Below, one piece after another: positions 34,593 to 41,507 of a DNA stretch of 64,000 nt. The translations under genes and the position numbers were made by a program. The stretch comes from Nitrospirota bacterium. GTDB taxonomy: Bacteria > Nitrospirota > Thermodesulfovibrionia > Thermodesulfovibrionales > JdFR-88. The stretch is taken from NCBI GenBank assembly GCA_021789935.1, contig JAJYIR010000003.1, positions 1 to 64,000 on the forward strand, read 5' to 3'. Numbering within the stretch: the first letter of the stretch is position 1; each line of letters begins with the position of its first letter. The notes beneath the pieces were generated by a model. It ran no database searches, had not been told where the DNA came from, and saw only the letters and a list, made by a program, of their open reading frames with translations.

Positions 34593-34799
34593 ATGATAAA
34601 GATGAACTGCTGGGACTACAAGAAATGCACAAGGGAATTGAGGAACGGCTGCCCGGCCTATCCAAACGCGGGGCGCGTCTGTTTCGTCGTCGAGGGCACC
34701 AGGTGCGACGGCGGGATGCAGGGCGCGTATGCACAGAAGATACAGGATTGCCGGGGATGCGATTTTTACAGGGGCATGGTACTCACGAAGAGCATATGA
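34593..34799 (+). CDS. Two-CW domain Cys-rich small protein
   Basis: 68 residues from ATG 34593. MNCWDYKKC...GCPAYPNAGRVCF...GTRCDGGMQG...CRGCDFY matches the two-CW domain that also appears fused to receptors and regulators in deltaproteobacteria and related phyla. Cysteines at 6, 12, 20, 30, 38, 53 and 56 suggest a metal (Zn) or Fe-S site; the ligand is unproven. GGAGGA lies 12 nt upstream and GGGAC closer. Last gene of the short sigma-54-controlled row (33757-34799). Confidence 0.8.
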   Translation: MIKMNCWDYKKCTRELRNGCPAYPNAGRVCFVVEGTRCDGGMQGAYAQKIQDCRGCDFYRGMVLTKSI

Positions 34800-34881
34800 C
34801 AGCTGACATGCCCCTGCTCTTCCGTATGTAAGATTTTATAGCCGGAAACAAGAATAAAAAAAAACAAAAACAAAAATAAAA

Positions 34882-34905
34882 AACCTGGTTTGCGCTGCTC
34901 AGGTT
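34882..34905 (-). terminator. Minus-strand terminator-like hairpin in the 34800-35058 gap
   Basis: AACCTG (34882-34887) pairs with CAGGTT (34900-34905). On the minus strand it is followed by TTTTTATTTTTGTTTTTG. No minus-strand gene lies within 1.7 kb upstream, so it may stop antisense transcription, or be chance. Confidence 0.35.
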
Positions 34906-34970
34906 TGCGAAAGGTCCGGCCTGTTTTCAGGTCCCGGGAAGGGGAGCTGTTTTTTCTGTGCGCCAGGCCC

Positions 34971-34999
34971 TTGACGCGCCTGGATGTTTTCAGTACTAT
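34971..34999 (+). promoter_or_regulatory. Sigma-70 promoter of the PA2779/PA2778/TPR operon
   Basis: TTGACG at 34971-34976, 17-bp spacer, TACTAT at 34994-34999; start near 35006, about 50 bases before the ATG at 35059, which has AAGGAGG upstream. Confidence 0.6.
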
Positions 35000-35058
35000 G
35001 TCCTGAAAGGCCGGACAGTCCTTTTATTATTTTTTTCCATGTTCAAGGAGGGTTGGAA

Positions 35059-35448
35059 ATGAGGGTTCTTTTTATGAGGCATATTTCGTGGTATCTTATT
35101 GCCGCAATGTTCGTGATCGGGATAGCACCAAGGGCGGAGGCCAGTTTTTCGCCGTCTGGCGTAATCGCTCTGCCCCACACTGACAGAGCGCAGGATTTAA
35201 ACAGGATACAGCAGACGCTTGAAAACAAGATGGTTGCCGGGAGGCTTGCGGACCTCGGGTTTTCCCAGAAAGACATAAACTCCAGGCTCTCCCAGTTGAG
35301 CGACCAGCAGATCCACCAGCTGGCGCAGAAGCTTGGAAGCCTCAAGGTAGGCGGAGACGGCGTGGGATTCGTGATCGCCCTGCTGGTGGTTGTGATCCTT
35401 GTGATACTGATATTGCAGATGACAGGGCACAAGGTCATTGTAAGATAG
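35059..35448 (+). CDS. PA2779-family exported protein
   Basis: 129 residues. A signal peptide (hydrophobic to about residue 25, ending RAEAS) precedes a short helical domain with the family pattern DLNRIQQTLENKMVAGRLADLGFSQKDINSRLSQLSDQQIHQLAQ. A Gly-rich turn (LKVGGDGVG) and a C-terminal hydrophobic helix (GFVIALLVVVILVILILQM) follow. This is the layout of PA2779-family proteins, which travel with PA2778-type peptidases as here. Function unknown. Start fixed by AAGGAGG 9 nt upstream. Confidence 0.88.
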   Translation: MRVLFMRHISWYLIAAMFVIGIAPRAEASFSPSGVIALPHTDRAQDLNRIQQTLENKMVAGRLADLGFSQKDINSRLSQLSDQQIHQLAQKLGSLKVGGDGVGFVIALLVVVILVILILQMTGHKVIVR

Positions 35449-35461
35449 TCCGGATTTTTTA

Positions 35462-36139
35462 TTGTTGAAAACGGCATTTTCAGTTTTTGTTTTTTCTGAA
35501 CGAACTTCAAGCGGAAAAGCGGGCGCCCCGGGCAGGTTTTCGGGGCGCCCGTCGGCGTTTCTGCTGCCCCCTCTGCTTCTGACATTGCTGCTGTTTTCCT
35601 CCTGTGCAGGCACAACGGGGGGGGCGCGGGCAGGCGGGAACGATTTTGAAAACCCCGTAAGCCGCGTTCTGCGAAAAGTCCCTTTTTACCCCCAGGCGGA
35701 CCACCAGTGCGGCCCCGCATCCATGGCCGAAGTTCTTGATTATTACGGCTCCAAAGCCACCCCGGAATCCATAGCCGCCTCCATATACAGCAAAACGGCA
35801 AAGGGCACCCTTGGCATAGACATGCTCATCTATCCGGGCCGCGCCGGGTTTAAGGCCAGACAGTACAGCGGCAGCAAGAGGGACATCAGGAAAGAGATAG
35901 ACCTGGGACGGCCCCTGATAGTCTTTGTGGACTACGGGTTCTGGGTTTACCAGCGCGGCCATTTCATGGTAGTGGCCGGATACGACTCAAACGGCCCTGT
36001 CGTCCATTCCGTGGATGGGCCCTTTGAGCATATCCCGTGGGATGAGTTCATGGGCCCATGGAATAGGACCGGCCGCTGGACCCTTCTCATCACCCCTGGA
36101 AAAAATAAAAATACACCTGCCGAAAGGGCAAATCAATGA
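35462..36139 (+). CDS. PA2778-family C39-like cysteine peptidase, lipoprotein
   Basis: 225 residues. After a Ser/Arg-rich start comes a hydrophobic stretch ending in the lipobox LLFSSC (Cys about 48). The peptidase C39-like domain follows: catalytic Cys in DHQCGPASMAEVLDYYG, His in RGHFMVVAGYD, and Asp in VVHSVDGP. It probably acts in the periplasm, anchored by lipid. The start codon is unclear: TTG at 35462 gives an unusually long leader before the lipobox and has no ribosome-binding site. In Pseudomonas-type relatives the peptidase often carries TPRs; here these sit in the next gene, which overlaps by 4 nt. Confidence 0.85.
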   Translation: MLKTAFSVFVFSERTSSGKAGAPGRFSGRPSAFLLPPLLLTLLLFSSCAGTTGGARAGGNDFENPVSRVLRKVPFYPQADHQCGPASMAEVLDYYGSKATPESIAASIYSKTAKGTLGIDMLIYPGRAGFKARQYSGSKRDIRKEIDLGRPLIVFVDYGFWVYQRGHFMVVAGYDSNGPVVHSVDGPFEHIPWDEFMGPWNRTGRWTLLITPGKNKNTPAERANQ

Positions 36140-36681
36140 AGAAATACGGACCGGCCGCCAAGCTTGCATGTTTTTTCCTTTTCCTTTTTCTTTTCCTTGC
36201 CCTTTCCGCGTGCTCAGCTTTGCCAAGGATAATCATATTGCACGACGCGCTCACGCCGGAGGAGCACATGAACCTTGGGGTCGCCTATGAGAGGAAGGGC
36301 GAATACGGCCCCGCGATGAAGCAGTACAGGGAAGCCTCAAAAAAACTGCCCGCGGCGTGGGTCTACATGGGGAATGTCTGCTATGAGACAGGCGATATGG
36401 GCAGGGCCGAAAAATATTACAAAAAAGCCATAGACAAGAACAAAAAAGACCCTGACGCCTACAATAACCTGGCCTGGCTCTATTACACGGAGAGGCAAAA
36501 GCTGGACAAGGCCGAAACCCTCGCGGGCAAGGCCGTCCGGTTGAGCACGAGCGACCCCGACAAAGAGGCCACCTATGAAGACACGCTGAACAAGATAAAG
36601 GCCCTTAAGGCGGAGGACGGCAAAAAGATAAAAACGCTTAAAGGGGAACCGGATGCAGGGGCAAAGAAGAACCTGCTATAA
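36136..36681 (+). CDS. TPR-repeat lipoprotein
   Basis: 181 residues. Signal peptide with lipobox LALSAC (Cys about 26), then about three tetratricopeptide repeats: EEHMNLGVAYERKGEYGPAMKQY, AAWVYMGNVCYETGDMGRAEKYY, DAYNNLAWLYYTERQKLDKAE. A Lys-rich tail ends it. ATG overlaps the peptidase stop (ATGA), so the two are co-translated and likely partners at the membrane. It ends 6 nt inside the convergent outer-membrane-factor gene. Confidence 0.87.
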   Translation: MKKYGPAAKLACFFLFLFLFLALSACSALPRIIILHDALTPEEHMNLGVAYERKGEYGPAMKQYREASKKLPAAWVYMGNVCYETGDMGRAEKYYKKAIDKNKKDPDAYNNLAWLYYTERQKLDKAETLAGKAVRLSTSDPDKEATYEDTLNKIKALKAEDGKKIKTLKGEPDAGAKKNLL

Positions 36682-38178
36682 AACGCCCGGAATTTTTCCC
36701 TTCCCGTTCCACCAGCCCCCGCCCAGCGAGACAAAAAGCGCCACAGTGTCCTGAAGCCGTCCGGCCTGCGCCTGCAGATAACCGATCTTTGCCTGATAAT
36801 ACTGGTTGTCGGCGACAAGGACCTGAAGATAATTGACGGTCCCGGCCCGGTAATTGGCCTGTATAAGTTCAAGGGCCTCTTTAGAAGCCCTGAGCGCCTT
36901 TGATTGGGCATTCAGGGCTTCGGCGTCATGTTCAAGGGCCCAAAGGGTATCGGCCACCTGCTCCAGCGCATTCAGGACGGTCTGGCGGTAGTTTGCCATG
37001 GATTGCCTGTAGGCCTCCATCGCTGCCCGCCTCTGGGCGCTTAATGTGCCGCCGTGAAACAAAGGGGCGGCTGCGTCCGCGCCCAGGCCCCAGATGCTGC
37101 TGGTCTTTTTTAGGAGATTGCCCATAGACGTGCTTTCAAAACCGTATGAGCCGCTCAGCGTGAAACTGGGGAACATGGCCGCCGTCGCCACCCCGATATT
37201 TGCGCTTGCGCCATGCAGTTGGGCCTCGGAGGCCAGGATATCAGGGCGTTGCCGCACAAGGTTTGAGGGAATGGACAGAGGCAGCTCTCCGGGGAGCGAA
37301 AGCTCCGCCATGCTGACGTCAGGCGGGGTCCATTCCGAGGGCTCATGGCCTGTCAGGACGGCCAGAAGATGATTGGCCTGCACCAGTTTTTGCTTAAGCG
37401 GAGGAAGAGTTGCCAGGATGGCCGCAAGCTGGCTTTGCAGGCTGAGCACGTTTGAATACGGCACGGTCCCTGCCTCCGCCTGCGCCTCCGTGATCCTGAC
37501 CTGTTCGCTCTGAAAAGCGGCAAGTTTGACGGTCGCGTCAAACTCCTCCCGGTAGGCCGCCCGGGCGATCATGGCATTTATGATATTGCCGGACAAGGCA
37601 ATATAAGTTCCAAGCACAAGATAACGCTGATAATCCACCTGCGCCCCAAGGCCCTCCACCGCCCTTCGCTGCCCCCCGAATACATCAAGGGCATAGCTCA
37701 CCGTGGACGTGAGGGTGTAGAGGTTGAAGATGCTGCTTTCGGCGCTCCCACCGAACCTCGAAGGGGAGAATTTCTGCCTGGCGGCGGAAAAATCCGCGTC
37801 AACCTGGGGATAGAAAACGCCTTCACCCGCCCTGAGGATTTCCCGGCTCTGGCGCAAACCGGCCTGCGCGGACTGAAGGCTTGGGCTGTTGATGACGGCC
37901 TCTTTTATCACGGCATCGATTTTTGGAGATTTGAAGAGATGCCACCAATCGGCGGCGATTTTGGCCCCAGTTTTAAATTGCTGTGCCAGGCCGTCCGCGC
38001 GGACTGTCGCGGCAGGCTGAACGCGGTAAGTGTACGCGCGGGATGAGGGGGGTGCCGGGCGTTTAAAATCCGGCCCCAGTGTGCACCCGGCAATGAGGAA
38101 AAGCACAGCCAGGCAAAAAAACACTCCCGATGAACGCCGGCGCCGGTTTTCCTTACTTTTCAGCGACGTATACATCAA
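36676..38178 (-). CDS. NodT-family outer-membrane efflux lipoprotein (TolC-like)
   Basis: 500 residues. Lipobox LIAGC (Cys about 32) followed by TLGPDFKRPAPP, the typical NodT/OprM start. Two OEP domains are visible: the first has WWHLFKSPKIDAVIKEA.., YALDVFGGQRRAVEG and ITEAQAEAGTVPYSNVLSLQSQLA; the second has VRQRPDILASEAQLHGASANIGVATAAMFPS and ALELIQANYRAGTVNYLQVL. It forms the outer-membrane channel of a tripartite pump. It overlaps the adaptor gene by 26 nt on the same strand, the last gene of a four-gene minus-strand operon. Confidence 0.93.
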   Translation of the reverse strand: MMYTSLKSKENRRRRSSGVFFCLAVLFLIAGCTLGPDFKRPAPPSSRAYTYRVQPAATVRADGLAQQFKTGAKIAADWWHLFKSPKIDAVIKEAVINSPSLQSAQAGLRQSREILRAGEGVFYPQVDADFSAARQKFSPSRFGGSAESSIFNLYTLTSTVSYALDVFGGQRRAVEGLGAQVDYQRYLVLGTYIALSGNIINAMIARAAYREEFDATVKLAAFQSEQVRITEAQAEAGTVPYSNVLSLQSQLAAILATLPPLKQKLVQANHLLAVLTGHEPSEWTPPDVSMAELSLPGELPLSIPSNLVRQRPDILASEAQLHGASANIGVATAAMFPSFTLSGSYGFESTSMGNLLKKTSSIWGLGADAAAPLFHGGTLSAQRRAAMEAYRQSMANYRQTVLNALEQVADTLWALEHDAEALNAQSKALRASKEALELIQANYRAGTVNYLQVLVADNQYYQAKIGYLQAQAGRLQDTVALFVSLGGGWWNGKGKIPGVL

Positions 38179-39238
38179 CCAGTTGCCCCGGATACAGATT
38201 TACATTTTCCGGCTTCTCAAACCCGAATATTACAGGCAGCACCCTTACGTCCACTCTTTCGGTCCTCTGGTCTGAGAGTTCGATCTTTGGGGACACGTAG
38301 GGTTGCACCCGTTCATACTTCAGGGGGATGCTTATGTTAGTGCCCCTGATGAACATTTGAGCGTGCATCTGAGAGGGCGGAGGCAGCCTGTGCACAAGTA
38401 TCTCGTCAATATAGCATCTGACCTCCAGATGGGACTGCGGGCTCCCCATGACCACGACGGGATCATATCCCTGGGTATATGTGCCGTAGGCGCCCTGCGA
38501 AGATATATAGCTGCCGACCGCAGGTTTTATGGACATTACGATGCCGTCCGTGGGGGCCTTGATGGTGTACTTGTCCAGCAGGGCCTTTGATGCCATGTAT
38601 GCCTTTGCCATCGCCCTGTATTGTTTTTCCTGGTTCCTTATGTCATATATCCACGCGCCGGCCCTGGTTAGAGCGTACTGTTTCCTTGCCACTTCAAGGT
38701 TGGCTTTTGCGGCTTTTACGGCGTCCCTTGAGCTGTCCAGGGCGTCCTTGCTGACGGATTTAGGGTTAAGCTCATAAGATTTCCTCTGCTTGTCATACTG
38801 GTCCCGCGAGGTTTTGAGATTGGCGTTTGCGAGGTCTACCTGGGATTTTGACACCTCAAGGTTTTCCTTCCTGGGTTGCGCTCTTAGCTCTTCCAGCAGG
38901 GCCAGGGCCGCTTCTGCTTGGGACCTTTGCTGCTCGACTATCGCCCTCTGAACAGAATCATCCATCCTGAGCAATGGCATGCCCTCATGGACAGCCTGGC
39001 CCTCCGAAACAAGGATTTGAGTGACCACCCCTGAAACCTCGGGATATATATTTATATTCTCCCCGTTTTCCTGGTAGCTTTCCACAATCCCGTTTGCGTA
39101 TACCCCTTTTGGGTACGGATTGGAGGCCGGGCTGAAGACAGGGGGGAGAGGCTTTTCCTGTATTCCGTAAATGTGGGCGCTGATCAGGCCCGCCAAAATG
39201 CCCGCAGCCGAAAGAATGAACAATAGCTTATTTCTCAT
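38153..39238 (-). CDS. HlyD/MacA-like periplasmic adaptor
   Basis: 361 residues, membrane fusion protein. An N-terminal transmembrane anchor (about 5-23) precedes the biotinyl-lipoyl half INIYPEVSGVVTQILVSEGQAVHEGMPLLRMD. A long alpha-helical hairpin (about 95-215; Gln/Lys/Ala-rich coiled coil) follows, then the second half YTIKAPTDGIVMSIKPAVGSYI, then beta-barrel sequence ending LYPGQLVDVYV. It overlaps the ABC ATPase gene by 11 nt. It links the FtsX-like permease to the NodT channel. Confidence 0.9.
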   Translation of the reverse strand: MRNKLLFILSAAGILAGLISAHIYGIQEKPLPPVFSPASNPYPKGVYANGIVESYQENGENINIYPEVSGVVTQILVSEGQAVHEGMPLLRMDDSVQRAIVEQQRSQAEAALALLEELRAQPRKENLEVSKSQVDLANANLKTSRDQYDKQRKSYELNPKSVSKDALDSSRDAVKAAKANLEVARKQYALTRAGAWIYDIRNQEKQYRAMAKAYMASKALLDKYTIKAPTDGIVMSIKPAVGSYISSQGAYGTYTQGYDPVVVMGSPQSHLEVRCYIDEILVHRLPPPSQMHAQMFIRGTNISIPLKYERVQPYVSPKIELSDQRTERVDVRVLPVIFGFEKPENVNLYPGQLVDVYVAEK

Positions 39239-39944
39239 TTCCTCCCTTTTCCACCCCTTTGATCATCCCGTCTTCCATCCTCATTATCCTGTCCGCGTAT
39301 TCAAATATCCGGTTGTCGTGGGTGACTATCAGGATGCACCGTTTGTCATTTAAAATGTTTTTCTTGACGAAGTCCACAATTCTCCTTCCGGTGTCCCCGT
39401 CCAGGGAAGCGGTCGGCTCATCGAATATAAGAAGGTCCGGACGGCTTGCGATCGCCCTCGCAATTGCCACGCGCTGCTGCTCCCCGCCGCTTAATTTGAC
39501 CGGCTGGAGGTGCGCCCTCTCTTTAAGCCCCACCACTTCCAGGTACTCCGAGGCCCTGTCCATGGCCTCGTTCCAGTCATGCTTCTTAAGTATCAGAGGG
39601 ATCGCCACGTTTTCCTGGGTTGTCAGCCTTGGGAAAAGATGATAGTCCTGGAACACAAACCCCACCGTGTTCAACCGGAAATCCGCCAGTTGGTCGGCCG
39701 TCAGTCTCCAGATATCCTTGTCCTCCACTTTGACACTGCCGGAATTTGGTCTGAGGATACCCGATATCATGCTAAGCAATGTGGTCTTGCCGCTTCCAGA
39801 CGGGCCTTCTATATAGAGCATTTCCCCGAAATAAGCCTCAAAACTCACTCCTCTTACGGCAAGCGTTTTGGCCTCGCCCTCTCCGAACCATTTGACCAGT
39901 CCGCTTGCTTTCAACGCCATGTTTCCCATTCCCGCCTCTGCCAT
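39228..39944 (-). CDS. ABC transporter ATPase (MacB/LolD type)
   Basis: 238 residues. Walker A is EGPSGSGKTTLL; the Q-loop is in GFVFQDYHLFPRLT; the signature is [15 protein letters not shown]; Walker B is LLIFDEPTASLD; the switch His is in VTHDNRIFEYADRI. The family drives FtsX-like permeases in mechanotransmission rather than classical transport. The start at 39942-39944 is preferred because AGGGGGT lies 6 nt before it; upstream ATG codons lie inside the permease gene. Confidence 0.93.
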   Translation of the reverse strand: MAEAGMGNMALKASGLVKWFGEGEAKTLAVRGVSFEAYFGEMLYIEGPSGSGKTTLLSMISGILRPNSGSVKVEDKDIWRLTADQLADFRLNTVGFVFQDYHLFPRLTTQENVAIPLILKKHDWNEAMDRASEYLEVVGLKERAHLQPVKLSGGEQQRVAIARAIASRPDLLIFDEPTASLDGDTGRRIVDFVKKNILNDKRCILIVTHDNRIFEYADRIMRMEDGMIKGVEKGGNEK

Positions 39945-39945
39945 C

Positions 39946-41082
39946 CTACCCCCTGAAAATATCAAAAGGCTCTATCTTTATGACTTTTCTTATCCCAATA
40001 TAGCTTGAAATGCCGGCGATAACGAGCACCATGATAAAAGCAAGCCCAAGATTTTGGTATGTCACCGTAGCGGCATAGCTGGAGATCCTCAGTTTCGCGA
40101 GCAATATGACCATAGAGGACAGCCCTATGCCTATGCCGTAACCGGTCATTGCTGTGAAAGCCGCCTGGAACAGGATCATGTATATGAGTTCGCGCCCTCT
40201 GGCGCCTATCGCCTTCAGTGCCCCGAACCTGTCAAGATTCTCCAGTATGAACGTATAAAAGGTCTGCCCGGAAATTGACAGCCCCACTATGAAGCTTATT
40301 ATCGTCATTAAAAAAACATTGGTCCCAAGCCCCGTCTGGTACATATAAAAGTTGGAGATTTTTTTCATGAACTCATTTTTAGTCAGGGCCTCGTAGCCAA
40401 GCGCCCTCACCTGCTGCTGGATGTACGGCACGGCAGCAGGGACCTTTGGCTCGATAAGGATATATGAGATGGTATATCTTGTGCTGGGTATGTACTGGAT
40501 GGCCCTTTCGTATGTCGTGTAAAGCGTAGGGACACCAAACAGGCCGCTGGTAGTGACTTTGGCTATGCCGGTGATAACTACCCGGTGATCGTTCAGCTCA
40601 AATTCCGTCCCCAGTTTCGGACTGCCCAGCTTCGGAAATTCCGAGTCTTTGACCACAAGAAAAGAGTTTTCTGAATATATGTCTTCGATGTTCCCTTGAA
40701 TGAGCTTTGGTCTTCCAAAAAGACTGGTATCATCAAGTCCCAGAACGGTCACGGATTGATATGCGCCGTTTCCAAGTTTCACAAGCGCCCCTCCCGAATA
40801 CAAAGGCACGGCATACTTTACCCCGTTTATGCTCCGCACCGCGTCAAGAATATAATCCGGCATGGGGATGCTGTTGGCCACGGTATTTACATTCGGGTCC
40901 ATCACCCAGACCTTGGCCCCTATATTTATCACGGTGGCGGATGACTTGTGCAAAATGCCGGCAAACATTGATGTCATCATATTCATCAGGAAAACGGCAA
41001 ATGTAATGCCGACAAGCAGAGCGGCAAACTTCCCCTTGTCGTTCACAAGCAGCTTGTATGCTATTTTAAGGACGCCTTTCAC
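39946..41082 (-). CDS. FtsX-like ABC permease (DevC/MacB type)
   Basis: 378 residues with four transmembrane helices. One follows the N-terminal amphipathic segment (FAALLVGITFAVFLMNMMTS), then a large periplasmic domain (about 50-250), then three clustered helices at the C-terminus around FLMTIISFIVGLSISG, AAFTAMTGYGIGIG and GLAFIMVLVIAGISSYIG. LKAIGARGRELIYMILFQA is the FtsX/MacB coupling motif. GTG at 41080-41082 is chosen: GGAGGGG lies 8 nt upstream, and the upstream ATG at 41139 lacks a site. First gene of the permease-ATPase-adaptor-channel operon; the substrate is unknown. Confidence 0.9.
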   Translation of the reverse strand: MKGVLKIAYKLLVNDKGKFAALLVGITFAVFLMNMMTSMFAGILHKSSATVINIGAKVWVMDPNVNTVANSIPMPDYILDAVRSINGVKYAVPLYSGGALVKLGNGAYQSVTVLGLDDTSLFGRPKLIQGNIEDIYSENSFLVVKDSEFPKLGSPKLGTEFELNDHRVVITGIAKVTTSGLFGVPTLYTTYERAIQYIPSTRYTISYILIEPKVPAAVPYIQQQVRALGYEALTKNEFMKKISNFYMYQTGLGTNVFLMTIISFIVGLSISGQTFYTFILENLDRFGALKAIGARGRELIYMILFQAAFTAMTGYGIGIGLSSMVILLAKLRISSYAATVTYQNLGLAFIMVLVIAGISSYIGIRKVIKIEPFDIFRG

Positions 41083-41507
41083 GCTCTGTACCCCTCCGAA
41101 TAAAGGAAGGCTGCCTTTCTCATGCAAACTGATGTTCACCCGGGCCTTTTTTGCCGCAGGCCTATTATCCCTAATTCATACCTCAATATTGATGTAAGGT
41201 CAAGAAATGGCGTCCCTGGGGGCTGTTGTTAAAGGTCTCCTGATAGTAGTTTCAGATTTCGTTTTCCCGGAATTGCCGCAAGGGAAGTCCGGGATGTTTT
41301 AAGACCGTCAACGACTCCTTCCGGTTCCAATCCGGAATACAATCCGGAATAGTTTTTTCGTGGGAAAATATGATATCATTTCGCAGTTCAACCAGGGTCA
41401 GGCTTGAAAAGGACGGGATGAACGCCGGCTTTGTTTAACGGCAATCTGCTCCTGCTGGTTTTAATTGAAAGACAAACAGGTTTTGACTTAAAGAAAACAA
41501 CACTGAT
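41083..41507. other. Intergenic, no gene seen
   Basis: 425 bp between the divergent permease and hybrid-kinase genes; no open frame with a ribosome-binding site. It contains a 12-bp tandem duplication AATCCGGAATAC/AATCCGGAATAG (41329-41352) with an overlapping TTCCGG..CCGGAA palindrome and a T run after it (terminator-like). The outward promoters could not be placed with confidence. Confidence 0.5.
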
